Shown here piece by piece: positions 1 to 14,093 of a stretch of DNA of 64,000 nucleotides. The stretch is taken from contig OZ245760.1 of assembly GCA_965227695.1 (NCBI GenBank), positions 2,604,001 through 2,668,000 on the forward strand. Reading direction: 5' to 3'. Origin of the DNA: UBA1858 sp965227695 (GTDB taxonomy: Bacteria; Pseudomonadota; Gammaproteobacteria; UBA4575). A program made the translations under genes and the position numbers. Positions within the stretch are counted from its first letter, which is position 1. Each line of letters begins with the position of its first letter. A model generated the notes under the pieces. It searched no databases, was not told where the DNA came from, and saw only the letters and a list, made by a program, of their open reading frames with translations.

Positions 1-1549
1 AATAGCTGATTTCTTTTTTTCCTCTATGAGTTTGTGTGCTGCCAGCTGCCACACGTTCACCATTTCTGAATTGAATTATTGCTTCCATGACCGACATATC
101 AGTATGAATCGCTGATTCTCCAGGCTCGATAATATTGAAATTATTGTTATACATCAGGCCATCCAGGACATGACCTGTCATTACCTCATTCACTGTGGCG
201 ACTGGAACTACCTGTCTGGCGTTAGAACCAGATTCCTTGTTATAACCAATTTCGCGTCCTTTCATTTGCTTCTTGGCATGATCACTGAAACCATCAAGGC
301 ATGCAAAAGCACCTGTCTCGGTACCATAGAATACAAGTCTTTCTACGCCCTGCGCGTCTTTCTCAATTCTTGCACGGCCCATATCATCCGCTTTGACCAG
401 CATTTCCGTGATATACGGCTCGTTAGTGCGCGCATCGAAATGGCATATATAACGCGTACAACCACAATGCAGGGGCAGATCACCCGCCCGGATTGCCAGT
501 ACATTATGTAATGTCAGTATTGGTTTTTTGCCATAACCAAAGTATTTGCACTCGTCAAGGTTGGGAACCAGTCCTACTAACAGGTCATTAGTTTCATCCC
601 AGTAGTAACCCAAATCTTCCATCGTCGATGCCGGGTCACCAAATACGAATACGCCATCGGGTCGACGGTTTGCGCATATATCTTCTGCTTCGGCAAAAGG
701 AAATAGATTCAATAGCCCTGCTTCGATCTCTATACAGCCATTCGATTTATGAAGATATGCCACAATTAACCATGCGCCCACTCTTAATGGTACGGCCGTC
801 CAGTCTTCCGGAACAAACTTGTCCCCTTTGAAAGGATTATGATTCAGCTCAAAAAATGGATAGGCGCGTTTATTGGCAGCCGTAGAATAATCAACGCCTG
901 TGCGAATGTCTGCCGCAATAGTTAATGGGACAGATGATAAAGATACATAATCAGAGGGCAGGTTAAGATAATGACCAGAAATTTCGCCCGCTGCAACACT
1001 GGGGTGCGCGTCCATACCTACTGTTCGGCGTACACCTGTTTCAAGTCCGACTTTTTTTAGTAATAAACGCCGCGTCTCCATAATAAGCTGTGATAAATTG
1101 GCAGCTTTTTCTGTCACAAGATCTTTTATGGCATCAGGCGTTAATTCGCCCGTGATTACTTCATTATGCAAACGAACCAGTCTTGAATAAGTAGTATTTC
1201 TGAAGTGATGAAACCCTCCATCCAGAAATTTAACCAGCGCAATATTTCTTTCTGCATCATTATTCTCCAGCGGGTTATCCGCTTCGAGAATTTTCAAAAA
1301 ATCTCGCGCACCAATATTTTGAATAAAACGAATTTTACTTTGAACTTCTAACCGGTTTTCATCACGCGACATCAAATCGGCAATAAACTGCTGTTTGTAT
1401 TTCTTTAAAAATCTCAGAAAAACAATGCTCTTGAGCAACTGTGCCGGCGTGTTGCAGCCTTCTCTTATTTCAAGCACATTTTGAGAGTCCCGGTGCAACG
1501 CCAGGCCTGATTCGATTTTTTGCGGATTATTGGTCATTGCTTTTACCAT
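1..1549 (-). CDS. Unrecognised large protein, C-terminal part beyond window start
   Basis: An uninterrupted minus-strand reading frame of about 516 codons runs from ATG at 1549 (or in-frame ATG at 1537) to base 1 with no stop, so the C-terminus is missing. The composition is that of a soluble cytosolic protein with no signal peptide or membrane segment. Visible landmarks are a helical N-terminal half (NPLENNDAERN, roughly residues 85-95), a central segment GMDAHPSVAAGEISGHY, a Cys-rich stretch LHCGCTRYICHF (C-x-C-x4-C, possibly metal binding), and the segment FYGTETGAFACLDGFSDHAK. I do not recognise the family and give no function. No clear Shine-Dalgarno precedes either start. The uniform frame with typical codon use makes it a real gene; the small plus-strand ORFs over it are shadows. 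Confidence 0.85.
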   Translation of the reverse strand, partial: MVKAMTNNPQKIESGLALHRDSQNVLEIREGCNTPAQLLKSIVFLRFLKKYKQQFIADLMSRDENRLEVQSKIRFIQNIGARDFLKILEADNPLENNDAERNIALVKFLDGGFHHFRNTTYSRLVRLHNEVITGELTPDAIKDLVTEKAANLSQLIMETRRLLLKKVGLETGVRRTVGMDAHPSVAAGEISGHYLNLPSDYVSLSSVPLTIAADIRTGVDYSTAANKRAYPFFELNHNPFKGDKFVPEDWTAVPLRVGAWLIVAYLHKSNGCIEIEAGLLNLFPFAEAEDICANRRPDGVFVFGDPASTMEDLGYYWDETNDLLVGLVPNLDECKYFGYGKKPILTLHNVLAIRAGDLPLHCGCTRYICHFDARTNEPYITEMLVKADDMGRARIEKDAQGVERLVFYGTETGAFACLDGFSDHAKKQMKGREIGYNKESGSNARQVVPVATVNEVMTGHVLDGLMYNNNFNIIEPGESAIHTDMSVMEAIIQFRNGERVAAGSTQTHRGKKEISY

Positions 1550-2361
1550 TTGTATTATCGTTATTATTATTTTTACACGTTGGACTATACACAATTAATA
1601 ACGAGATTCCCTAAAAAATAATATTTGATTTGGCAAACACGTTATCAATAAATTAATGTTGCTTATTAGCAATATTCTTTAGCATATTATTACTTCAATA
1701 AAAACATTCCGCATCGTGAGTGAAAAAATAATTATATTAATATATTTAAATATACGGATTTAATACTGATGCAATCCTTGCTGAGTGACTCAAACAGACA
1801 GAAGCAGATTTTCATCAAGCCAAATCAGCGACTACCTCGCTCTAAATCATTACAAAGCACAGTGCGTTTAACCCCAGATACTTTAGGCACCAATGCCTCG
1901 ATTTGTGGTATCAATCGCATTTTAACCAACACCGCACATCAATGCATATTTGAAAGAATGCAGATGCATCCTCTGCCAACTAAAAATAATGACAGCTTGG
2001 TATATCCATGGCATCAATTGCGCTGGTTACAAAAATAACAAAGTAAAAAATATTAAATACTTAAATTGTTTAGCTGGAATTAATGATGCCTGTGTTGCTT
2101 CAGCTTAAACCTGGCGTAGTTATAATTTTGCACTAAATTTTTTCTCAATAGCGCTTGAAGGGAAGGAATCTTCAAACAGTCTGACATAACCCACACCTGT
2201 CAATCGATAAGCGCTTGTCTTATGACTACATGTAAAATATTGAAGTCAGCTTTTAACGACAACTACATAATTGATGCCAGTATCCAGACATAAACAGGTA
2301 TTTGAGACACTCTTTATTGCGAATCCCTGGTGAATCCCACAGACCTAAGGTTTATAAAATT
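1550..2361. other. AT-rich intergenic region, no supported gene
   Basis: This lies between the start of the unrecognised minus-strand gene and the rRNA operon terminator. The part from about 1560 to 1760 is very AT-rich and probably holds the promoter of the gene ending at 1549. An 89-codon plus-strand ORF at 1769-2038 has no ribosome binding site or recognisable domain and is not called. Confidence 0.5.
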
Positions 2362-2406
2362 AAAACAAAAAAAAGCCCGGGTGGTTTATTAACCACCCGG
2401 GCTTTT
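2362..2406 (-). terminator. Rho-independent terminator of the rRNA operon
   Basis: A perfect 16-bp stem (2371-2386 with 2391-2406) closed by a TATT loop lies just downstream of 5S rRNA. Read on the minus strand it is followed by a run of eight T, then GTTTTAATTTT, the classic intrinsic terminator shape. Confidence 0.93.
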
Positions 2407-2413
2407 GGGATTA

Positions 2414-2533
2414 ATGCCAGGCGATGTCCTACTCTCACATGGGGAGGCCCCACACTACCATCGGCGCTGAATGGTTTCACTTCCGAGTTCGAGATGGGAT
2501 CGGGTGGGTCACATTCGCTATTGTCACCAAGCA
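2414..2533 (-). rRNA. rrf: 5S ribosomal RNA
   Basis: The minus strand begins TGCTTGGTGACAATAGCG and contains the conserved 5S segments CCCATCTCGAACTCGGAAGTG and GCGCCGATGGTAGTGTGGGG. It ends in CGCCTGGCAT, which pairs with the 5' end. The length of about 120 nt fits. It is the last gene of the rRNA operon. Ends may be off by one or two bases. Confidence 0.96.
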
Positions 2534-2744
2534 AACTGGTTGCTCTCTCATTCCTGGTAATTGATGTACCTGACATGACGGACAATTATCTTTCATGCCG
2601 AGAGAGACAGCATAGATAAAGTTATGTCTATGCTGCTGCTATTCTGACAGCCAAACTGTCAGTACAGCCAATTCTGGAAATGCATGCAATCAAGTGTATG
2701 TTAATGAAATGTTACTTCTAACACCCAATGTGCTTGAGTGTTAT

Positions 2745-5623
<2,879 letters not shown>

Positions 5624-5927
5624 ATATAACCTCAAACACACTGTGTTGTTTTCCTTTTGAAGCAAACAACGTTGAGACTACATGACGTGAAGTAACGACA
5701 TACTCTTGAGAAAAACTGTTTGTTCTAACTGAAATTTAACGGAAAAGGTTCCAGTGTTACTAAGACTAAAACCAAGTTCGTTAGAACAACATTGTTTTTC
5801 GCTTGATGCATTTCCAAATTGTTAAATAACTTACCGGTCATGAATACCGGCAAAAAAAACGATCTAAGTTAAACACGATTGTTTGTTTAGCTTGGATCGT
5901 TCTCCATGTTTAGCACAAGTCTGTGTA
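5624..5927 (-). other. tRNA-Ala to 23S spacer with hairpin and boxA-like element
   Basis: This is the internal transcribed spacer between tRNA-Ala and 23S rRNA. It holds an imperfect 16-bp hairpin (5859-5874 with 5885-5900). On the minus strand near 5830-5814 it has GTTATTTAACAATTTGG, which resembles the boxA antitermination element found in gammaproteobacterial spacers. Its 23S-proximal end forms one arm of the 23S processing stem. Confidence 0.6.
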
Positions 5928-6003
5928 TGGTGGAGCCGAGGAGGATCGAACTCCTGACCTCCTGCGTGCAAGGCAGGCGCTCTCCCAGCTGAGCTACGGC
6001 CCC
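5928..6003 (-). tRNA. tRNA-Ala (TGC anticodon)
   Basis: A 76-nt minus-strand cloverleaf starts GGGGCCGTAGCTCAG, has the anticodon loop CTTGCACG (TGC), the T-arm GTTCGATCC, and ends in encoded CCA. It sits in the 16S-23S spacer, the usual place for this tRNA. Confidence 0.96.
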
Positions 6004-6082
6004 TTTGGGTTATGTCACATAAGAGCTACGTACTCGTAGTTATTGTCACCATTTAAGTTGATAACGCTTTACGTTAACAAAA

Positions 6083-6159
<77 letters not shown>

Positions 6160-6277
6160 AAACTACGGGCCTGCTCGTCACATTAGCGACGTACAAAAAT
6201 GTCTGTTTCCAGACCCTTGCGCATATTAATTATCAAGATGACTTGTGTGGACACTCGCATCCACTGCATTTTCTCTA

Positions 6278-7778
<1,501 letters not shown>

Positions 7779-7964
7779 AAAAACTACAGTCGCTTATGGC
7801 GACAAATCTTTTGAGAGTTAAATGACCCAAGCCTACTGATATTAAATAGGTTTTGATTAGGTCACTCACGCTCGATTTTTTGTACAGCGAACGCAAGTGC
7901 CCACACAAGTCACTTGATATATTGTAAAAAAACGACTTCGTCATTTGTACGAAGCGGACCGACA

Positions 7965-7993
7965 ATTATATCCCCTGCTTTGTGCCTGATCAA
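7965..7993 (-). promoter_or_regulatory. Proximal rRNA promoter (P2-like)
   Basis: On the minus strand TTGATC (7993-7988), a 17-bp spacer and a perfect TATAAT (7970-7965) lie about 190 bp before the 16S start and upstream of its processing stem. The position matches P2 of enterobacterial rRNA operons. Confidence 0.7.
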
Positions 7994-8062
7994 TACGATA
8001 GGCATACAAATGCGCCTGAGATATCTTATTGGAATCACTCGCCCGATAGGACGAGGGCGTGA

Positions 8063-8115
8063 ATTATAGTGACTCTCTATATTTAATCAACACTTATTTT
8101 TGATTATTTTTCATA
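8063..8115 (-). promoter_or_regulatory. Distal rRNA promoter (P1-like) with AT-rich UP region
   Basis: On the minus strand TTGATT (8090-8085), a 16-bp spacer and TATAAT (8068-8063) sit about 100 bp upstream of the proximal promoter. The 25 bp above the -35 are almost pure A/T, as in UP elements. The remaining stretch to 8235 shows nothing else clear. Confidence 0.65.
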
Positions 8116-8235
8116 GCCATAGCATTCGTTGTTATTTTGACCCTTGCCAGACATAAGACACATGTTGCAATGACGGAAAGTCCGGACCTCGCAGGGCCTG
8201 CCATCCAAATTTGTTATGCTGCGGCCGACGCACAC

Positions 8236-9636
8236 TTAGGAAGGGTTAAGGATTCGCACTTCGCGTTGCGGAAAGGGCATTTGCATATTATTTGCGCGTA
8301 ACGCTTTCCAGATCATCATATTCAGGTCTGCATCGACGCGGTTAACACCATCATCTATTCCCAGCATCCAGTACTCCACCAAAATATCAATTCCAGATTC
8401 GCCAAAACCACTGATTTCAGCATCTGGCTGTTCTTCTGCACTGGCTTCAGGACCACTAATGACCTGTGGATGCTGCGACACTGTTTCCTTCAGAATATCA
8501 ACAAGCTTCTCAATATCGGTATCGTATGCCACCTGAAATTCAATGGCATAACGCTGCTTTTTATTTTCATGGGTCCAGTTCGTAAAGCTGGTGGTGATAA
8601 ACGTATCGTTAGGCACCATAATGTCTTTGCCTTCAAACGTTTTCAGAATTGTTGAGCGCATGTTTAGCGCCCGTATTGTGCCGGCACGCCCGTCCTCCAG
8701 CTCAATATAGTCGCCGACCGTGAGAGAACGATCCAGCAATATAATCAAACCAGAAATAAAATTCGATGCGATGGCCTGCAATCCAAAACCCAGACCGACA
8801 CCCACGGCACCACCAAATACAGCAAGCGCAGTCAGATTAACCCCCATCACCTGAAGCAGCAAAATAAAGATGACGACAAACAGGCCGATCTCAAATAGCT
8901 TTGCAAAAACTTCCCGCGTCCCAATTTCAATATTTTCCTGTTTGCGTATAAATTGTTTACCCGTATCGTTAGAAATACGCCCCAACCAGAAAAGAACAGA
9001 ACCAAATATGATGACGCGTGCAACCGCGTATAGTGATATGGAAATATTACCTAATTGCAGTTTTATGGAATCCAGATATCCGGTCACATCATCCAGCCAG
9101 CCGAATACATGCATCACGGCAATGGGTATAGCAATCCACTTTACATATTGTTTGACGCTCTCAGAACTAATGAATTGCGAAATAATTGCATAAACAAAAC
9201 CAACCACTGCCAGACTTTGCGCGATACGAACCAGCCATGACTGTTGGACCAGGTTATCGACAATCTCGACACCCACTCCAAGAAATAAAAGCAGCAATAA
9301 AGGGAACATGACGCCCTGCAGCCGATAAAAAAAGTCCCGCCATTTGCCCATGGTACCTGCCTGCACGGGAGATGATGGCGCTTTGAGATATCTGCCCACA
9401 ACTCTGGCTGCAAACAGAGAGACAATGATCGCCAGTACGATGATGCCGATCTGAGCATAAAATTTAGGACTTTGTGACCACTCAATGATCTGCCGGACGA
9501 TCTCCATGCCATGATTTTTAATTGCATGCAGATCAATGCCGGGAGTCGACGCTGCTAATCCAATATCACCGTCCGCGCCGGCGTGAATGTCAGCCCCGCT
9601 TTGCTCACTTTGCTGTCTGTCAGTGGATTCGTTCAT
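8236..9636 (-). CDS. MscS-family mechanosensitive channel
   Basis: The protein of 466 residues has several N-terminal hydrophobic segments (about 60-80, 105-130, 135-155, 165-185, 195-220). These are followed by the MscS pore and beta domain, with the Gly/Ala-rich pore helix ALAVFGGAVGVGLGFGLQ (about 270-290) and the GDYIELEDGRAGTIRALNMRST segment after it. MscS homologues open under membrane tension and release solutes on hypo-osmotic shock; this one has an extra N-terminal membrane region relative to E. coli MscS. Its ATG overlaps the tyrS stop in an ATGA arrangement, so translation is probably coupled to tyrS. The assignment to the family is secure, but the specific paralogue is not. Confidence 0.92.
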   Translation of the reverse strand: MNESTDRQQSEQSGADIHAGADGDIGLAASTPGIDLHAIKNHGMEIVRQIIEWSQSPKFYAQIGIIVLAIIVSLFAARVVGRYLKAPSSPVQAGTMGKWRDFFYRLQGVMFPLLLLLFLGVGVEIVDNLVQQSWLVRIAQSLAVVGFVYAIISQFISSESVKQYVKWIAIPIAVMHVFGWLDDVTGYLDSIKLQLGNISISLYAVARVIIFGSVLFWLGRISNDTGKQFIRKQENIEIGTREVFAKLFEIGLFVVIFILLLQVMGVNLTALAVFGGAVGVGLGFGLQAIASNFISGLIILLDRSLTVGDYIELEDGRAGTIRALNMRSTILKTFEGKDIMVPNDTFITTSFTNWTHENKKQRYAIEFQVAYDTDIEKLVDILKETVSQHPQVISGPEASAEEQPDAEISGFGESGIDILVEYWMLGIDDGVNRVDADLNMMIWKALRANNMQMPFPQREVRILNPS

Positions 9637-10844
9637 GAAACTTCCTGTCCGGATAGGGACACTCTGGCAATTTTACGTTTACCTACCTGCAATATTGAGG
9701 ATTCCGTTAAATCCAGTTCAAATTTGGCATCTTCAATCTTTTCCCCATCCACTTTCACCGCGCCTTGTTTGATCATGCGAATGGCCTCCGAAGTACTATT
9801 AACCAATCCGGCATCCTTCAAAGCAGCACCAATCATCCATGGAGCTTCAGTTGCACTTAATGCATGCTCAGGAATGTCATCAGGCAATTGATTTTTTTGG
9901 AAGCGTTGAATGAAATCTTGCTCAGCATCTATAGCTGCTTTTGGACTATGAAATCGCTCTACAATCTCCTTCCCCAATCTGAACTTAACATCCCTTGGAT
10001 TCAGGCCTTCCGCGATAGCTTTTTTATATCCTTCAATTTCACTAATAGGCTTGAAACTCAATAACTCAAAGTATTTCCACATTAAGTCATCAGAAACAGA
10101 CATGATCTTACCAAACATGTCGCCAGGCGGATCATTCACCCCGATATAATTGTCAAGCGACTTTGACATCTTCTGCACCCCATCGAGTCCTTCCAGGATA
10201 GGCATGGTCATAATCACCTGAGGCGCCTGTCCCGCGTTTTTCTGCAGTTCCCTGCCCATCAGGAGATTGAATTTCTGATCAGTGCCGCCCAATTCCACGT
10301 CTGCCTTCAAGACAACCGAATCATATCCCTGTATTAATGGATATAAAAATTCATGGATCGCAATTGGCTGGTTGCCCGTGTAGCGTTTGTGAAAATCATC
10401 CCGTTCAAGCATACGGGCAACAGTATGCTGTGCGGCAAGCTTTATCATGTCTGCCGCGGTCATTTTCTCCATCCATTGCGAATTAAAACAGACAATGGTT
10501 TTATCGGGATCAAGTATTTTAAATACCTGTTGTCTGTAAGAATCAGCATTCTCGAGCACTTGTTCCCTGTTCAGAGGCTTCCTGGTCACGTTTTTACCGG
10601 TTGGATCTCCAATCATGCCAGTGAAATCACCGATCAAAAAAATGATTTCGTGGCCAATTTCCTGGAATTGTCGCAGCTTGTTAATAAGTACGGTATGACC
10701 CAGGTGAAGATCAGGTGCGGTCGGATCAAAACCCGCCTTGATACGCAGCGGCCGATTAAGCGAGAGTTTTTCTGTGAGCTCTTTTTCGAGCAAAATTTCC
10801 TCACATCCACGTTTTATCTCTTCCAACACTCTAAAATCCTCCAT
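9633..10844 (-). CDS. tyrS: Tyrosyl-tRNA synthetase
   Basis: This class I synthetase charges tRNA-Tyr with tyrosine in the cytosol. The 403-residue protein shows the HIGH-type motif HLGH at 47-50, the KMSKS loop at 225-229 and a C-terminal S4 RNA-binding domain (about 335-403). HLGH and this length fit the TyrZ-like branch of TyrRS common in many proteobacteria. It is transcribed away from the M23 peptidase gene across a 145-bp divergent promoter region. The MscS-family gene follows with a 4-bp overlap. Confidence 0.97.
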   Translation of the reverse strand: MEDFRVLEEIKRGCEEILLEKELTEKLSLNRPLRIKAGFDPTAPDLHLGHTVLINKLRQFQEIGHEIIFLIGDFTGMIGDPTGKNVTRKPLNREQVLENADSYRQQVFKILDPDKTIVCFNSQWMEKMTAADMIKLAAQHTVARMLERDDFHKRYTGNQPIAIHEFLYPLIQGYDSVVLKADVELGGTDQKFNLLMGRELQKNAGQAPQVIMTMPILEGLDGVQKMSKSLDNYIGVNDPPGDMFGKIMSVSDDLMWKYFELLSFKPISEIEGYKKAIAEGLNPRDVKFRLGKEIVERFHSPKAAIDAEQDFIQRFQKNQLPDDIPEHALSATEAPWMIGAALKDAGLVNSTSEAIRMIKQGAVKVDGEKIEDAKFELDLTESSILQVGKRKIARVSLSGQEVS

Positions 10845-10989
10845 AATTGCCTTAATTTACAGGCAAAAACTGTAGTTTTTGTTCGTTCAGTAGGTTATCT
10901 TCTTCGTCTGCACACTTTAATAATTGACGACCCTGTGATGGCCGGATATTTTCAAGCAAAACACCAAGTAATCAACTAGGAAGAGTTCT

Positions 10990-12438
10990 GTGCAATATCG
11001 ATCAAAGTTAAGCCTGGATTATAAGCAAACATTGCCGCGCAAAGCGCAAAAGCAACACCATTACCGGCTTATCACGGTCACAGCATTCGTCGTACTTACC
11101 ATCATGGGAGCTGTTGTCGCCAATGTCAGGTTACCTGAGGAACCAGGCATGGCCAAACCCGTTTCTGAGTCACCAGATATGGCCATGGAAACACTCCAGC
11201 TGCCACTCAAACAGGATAACAGCCCAAGCCCCGTCTCGCAGAGTGATGAGATTGTTGACGCAATTATCGATAAAACAACAACCCAGGCAAGCGTGGCGAC
11301 AGACGAACCTGTGTCGATCACGCCCCACCAGGACACAACCCAGACAGCCGAAACGGTAACCATCCGACAGGGCGACACACTCTCCGCGCTGTTCAGTGCG
11401 CGCCAGCTGAATTCAGAACTGCACAAAATCATGCAGCTTGGCGACCAGGTCAAAGCACTTAAATCAGTATACCCTGGACAAAAATTGCATTTTTACCATC
11501 ACGATAACTCCTTACGAGGCATCGAACTTGAAACCAGTGTGAATCGCCGCCTAAGCGTTGTTAAACATGATACCGGTTATACCGTCGAAGACATTGTGCG
11601 CGAATTTGACGTGCGCACCAAGATAGCATCTTCCACTATCGACACATCACTTTTTCTCGCGGGTCAGCGAGCGGGATTGTCTGATGCAGTAATCATGGAT
11701 CTTGCCAATATATTTGGCTGGGATATCGACTTTGCCCTCGATATACGCACAGGTGATCAGTTTAGTGTCATATATGAGGAAAAATATCTTGATGGTGAAA
11801 AAATCAGTGATGGCTCTATCATTGCTGCAGAATTTACGAATGCAGGAGAAAGTTACCGCGCAGTTCGCTACACAGACAGCCAGGGCAACACTGACTATTA
11901 TTCTGAGCATGGCCGCAGCATGCGTAAACCTTTTCTACGCACACCCGTTGATTTTGCCCGCATCAGTTCCAAGTTCAATCTAAAACGTAAACATCCCATA
12001 TTAAACAAAATTCGCGCGCACAGAGGTGTTGATTATGCGGCCTCAATTGGTACGCCCATCAAAGCTTCCGGGGACGGTAAAATAGTCCATCGCGGCAAAA
12101 AGGGAGGCTATGGAAACACCATCATTGTCAAGCATGGGAGCCGCTACAGTACGCTCTATGCACATATGCATAAATACGCCAGAAACACACAGGTGGGGAA
12201 ACGTGTTAAGCAGGGCCAGATTATTGGTTATGTAGGCAAAAGCGGACTGGCCACCGGCCCACATCTTCATTACGAATTCCTCGTCAATGGTGTTCACCGC
12301 AACCCCCTGACAGTCAAGCTACCCGACGCCAGCCCTCTTCCAGAGAGTGAAATGAAGAAATTCAGATCGGCCACTGCAGAACAATTTGCCCAACTTGATC
12401 TGCACACTTCTACTGCACTTGCTCAAAACCAGCGTTAG
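10990..12438 (+). CDS. M23 family peptidoglycan DD-endopeptidase, membrane anchored
   Basis: The 482-residue protein starts at GTG 10990, chosen because AGGAAGAG lies just upstream. It has one N-terminal membrane anchor (about 27-46), an acidic Thr/Gln-rich periplasmic linker, a LysM/OapA-like region (about 120-170) and a C-terminal LytM/M23 domain with the zinc ligands HRGVD (His344, Asp348) and HLH (His425, His427). It resembles MepM-type enzymes, which cut peptidoglycan cross-links to admit new strands. It is followed 20 bp later by anmK, which recycles anhydro-MurNAc, so the pair links wall opening and wall recycling. Family assignment is firm; equivalence to E. coli MepM is inferred. Confidence 0.93.
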   Translation: MQYRSKLSLDYKQTLPRKAQKQHHYRLITVTAFVVLTIMGAVVANVRLPEEPGMAKPVSESPDMAMETLQLPLKQDNSPSPVSQSDEIVDAIIDKTTTQASVATDEPVSITPHQDTTQTAETVTIRQGDTLSALFSARQLNSELHKIMQLGDQVKALKSVYPGQKLHFYHHDNSLRGIELETSVNRRLSVVKHDTGYTVEDIVREFDVRTKIASSTIDTSLFLAGQRAGLSDAVIMDLANIFGWDIDFALDIRTGDQFSVIYEEKYLDGEKISDGSIIAAEFTNAGESYRAVRYTDSQGNTDYYSEHGRSMRKPFLRTPVDFARISSKFNLKRKHPILNKIRAHRGVDYAASIGTPIKASGDGKIVHRGKKGGYGNTIIVKHGSRYSTLYAHMHKYARNTQVGKRVKQGQIIGYVGKSGLATGPHLHYEFLVNGVHRNPLTVKLPDASPLPESEMKKFRSATAEQFAQLDLHTSTALAQNQR

Positions 12439-12458
12439 CCTTTCTGGCTTTTAAGCGC

Positions 12459-13565
12459 GTGAACGGGACTTACATTGGGCTTATTTCCGGCACCAGCACA
12501 GACGCCATCGATTGCGTGGCAGTCAACATAAGCGATAAGAACCATATCGCCCAGATCGCGTCACTGGCATATCCACTGGACAGCACAGTGAAAGAAAAAA
12601 TCTTTGCAATACAGAGCGCTCCGGCAAACCTGGAAGAAGTGGGTAAACTGGACACCCAACTTGGCGATCTTTTTGCATGTGCTGCTCGCAAGCTCATTAA
12701 TGCCCAGCAACTGGATCACCAAAGCATTATTGCCATCGGCAGCCATGGTCAAACGGTCAAACATAATCCCGACTGTGATCACCCTTATACCATCCAGCTC
12801 GGCAACCCGTCAGTGATTGCGGAAAAAACAGGTATTACGACAGTGGCAGATTTTCGTCGCAGAGACATTGCCGCAGGCGGACAAGGTGCGCCGCTGGTCC
12901 CTGCATTTCACCAGGCTTGGCTTGGCAATAATAAGCACTGTGTCGTCCTGAATATGGGGGGCATTGCGAATGTTACGGTGCTTGGTGACCAATCTACACA
13001 GCCTCGACTCGGTTTTGATACCGGTCCAGCCAATACACTGCTGGATGTGTGGACACGAAAACACCTCAAGCAAAACTTTGATGAGAACGGTCAATGGGCC
13101 AAATCCGGCAACGTCAACCAGGAGCTATTAAACAGTCTTTTAAAACATCCCTTTTTTAGAAAGATTCCACCAAAATCTGCGGATATTGGCCAGTTCAGCC
13201 TGCGCTGGCTGGAGAACTTTCTGCACCTATTCCCTGCAATCAGCAATGAAGATGTTGCTGCGACGTTAGTAGAACTCACTGTCATCAGCATTAAGGATGC
13301 ACTTGCTGCATGGGCACATGGTACCCAGCAGGTGATCGCCTGCGGAGGCGGTTGCCGCAATGAATACTTAATGCAGCAGTTGGCTAAACGCATCTACCCC
13401 ACGCGCCTGACCACTAGTGATGAATTTGGCATAGGCCCGGATTGGGTTGAAGCCACCGCTTTTGCCTGGCTGGCCCGGCAGACATTAATGAAAAAACCGG
13501 GCAATGCCCACTTTTCCACAGGTGCTGCACATCCATGTATACTTGGTGGTGTGTATTACACGTAA
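12459..13565 (+). CDS. anmK: Anhydro-N-acetylmuramic acid kinase
   Basis: AnmK hydrolyses and phosphorylates 1,6-anhydro-MurNAc to MurNAc-6-phosphate during cell wall recycling. The 368-residue length equals the family norm. Hallmarks are the N-terminal phosphate-binding LISGTSTDAIDCVAV, the segment GQTVKHNPD, the LGFDTGPAN segment and the C-terminal CGGGCRNEYLM. Start is GTG at 12459, which gives the usual short N-terminus. It is the second gene after the M23 peptidase and ends at a strong terminator. Confidence 0.96.
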   Translation: MNGTYIGLISGTSTDAIDCVAVNISDKNHIAQIASLAYPLDSTVKEKIFAIQSAPANLEEVGKLDTQLGDLFACAARKLINAQQLDHQSIIAIGSHGQTVKHNPDCDHPYTIQLGNPSVIAEKTGITTVADFRRRDIAAGGQGAPLVPAFHQAWLGNNKHCVVLNMGGIANVTVLGDQSTQPRLGFDTGPANTLLDVWTRKHLKQNFDENGQWAKSGNVNQELLNSLLKHPFFRKIPPKSADIGQFSLRWLENFLHLFPAISNEDVAATLVELTVISIKDALAAWAHGTQQVIACGGGCRNEYLMQQLAKRIYPTRLTTSDEFGIGPDWVEATAFAWLARQTLMKKPGNAHFSTGAAHPCILGGVYYT

Positions 13566-13591
13566 AAAAGCCCGTAAAAACGGGCTTTTTT
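13564..13591. terminator. Bidirectional terminator between anmK and erpA
   Basis: An 11-bp stem (13564-13574 with 13581-13591) has A6 on one side and T6 on the other, so it can end transcription of both convergent genes. The loop is TAAAAA. Confidence 0.92.
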
Positions 13592-13626
13592 ATTTATGTA
13601 TCCGCTGTTGAAAAAAGCAGTAATCA

Positions 13627-13992
13627 TTATGTCGAAAAAGATGATCCGCACCCACAGGTAGTTTTGGCGTTCGGATTTCGGATCACAAATTGAGCTCCTT
13701 CCAGACCTTCCGTGTAATCTATTTCCGCACCAACAAGGTACTGGTAGCTCATTGGATCGATCAGCAAAACAACACCACAATTTTCTACAGAAGTATCCCC
13801 GTCCTGTAGTTCTTCATCGAAGGTAAAGCCATACTGAAAGCCAGAGCAACCACCACCTGAGACGAAAACACGTAATTTTAAATTATCGTTTTTTTCTTCT
13901 TCGATTAATTGCTTTACTTTACCTGCCGCGGCATCCGTAAAAATTAATGGCGCAGGCATTGCTGTTTCCGTGGCAAGTTGATCTGATGCCAT
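13627..13992 (-). CDS. erpA: A-type iron-sulfur cluster insertion protein ErpA
   Basis: ErpA carries Fe-S clusters to client enzymes, notably IspG/IspH in isoprenoid synthesis. The 121-residue HesB/IscA-fold protein has the three conserved cysteines Cys49 (GGGCSGFQYGF), Cys113 and Cys115 (TTCGCGSSF). The C-terminal end and overall sequence are closer to ErpA than IscA. It is the last gene of a minus-strand run argC, DUF6776-like, bactofilin, erpA. Confidence 0.94.
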   Translation of the reverse strand: MASDQLATETAMPAPLIFTDAAAGKVKQLIEEEKNDNLKLRVFVSGGGCSGFQYGFTFDEELQDGDTSVENCGVVLLIDPMSYQYLVGAEIDYTEGLEGAQFVIRNPNAKTTCGCGSSFST

Positions 13993-14093
13993 ATTAATCT
14001 CCGTTATATTTCAATAATGGGATAAGCGTACATATCCCGACTAATTTGGTCAACTACTCCAATCGGGGAGAGGGTATTCAATCCGGGATAGTG

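Noticed and set aside
1769..2038. 89-codon plus-strand ORF in the left intergenic region
   Set aside because: No ribosome binding site, no domain, and not similar to any family I know; it may be chance or a remnant.
10353..10979. 208-codon plus-strand ORF antisense to tyrS
   Set aside because: It lies mostly over the certain tyrS gene and has no domain of its own.
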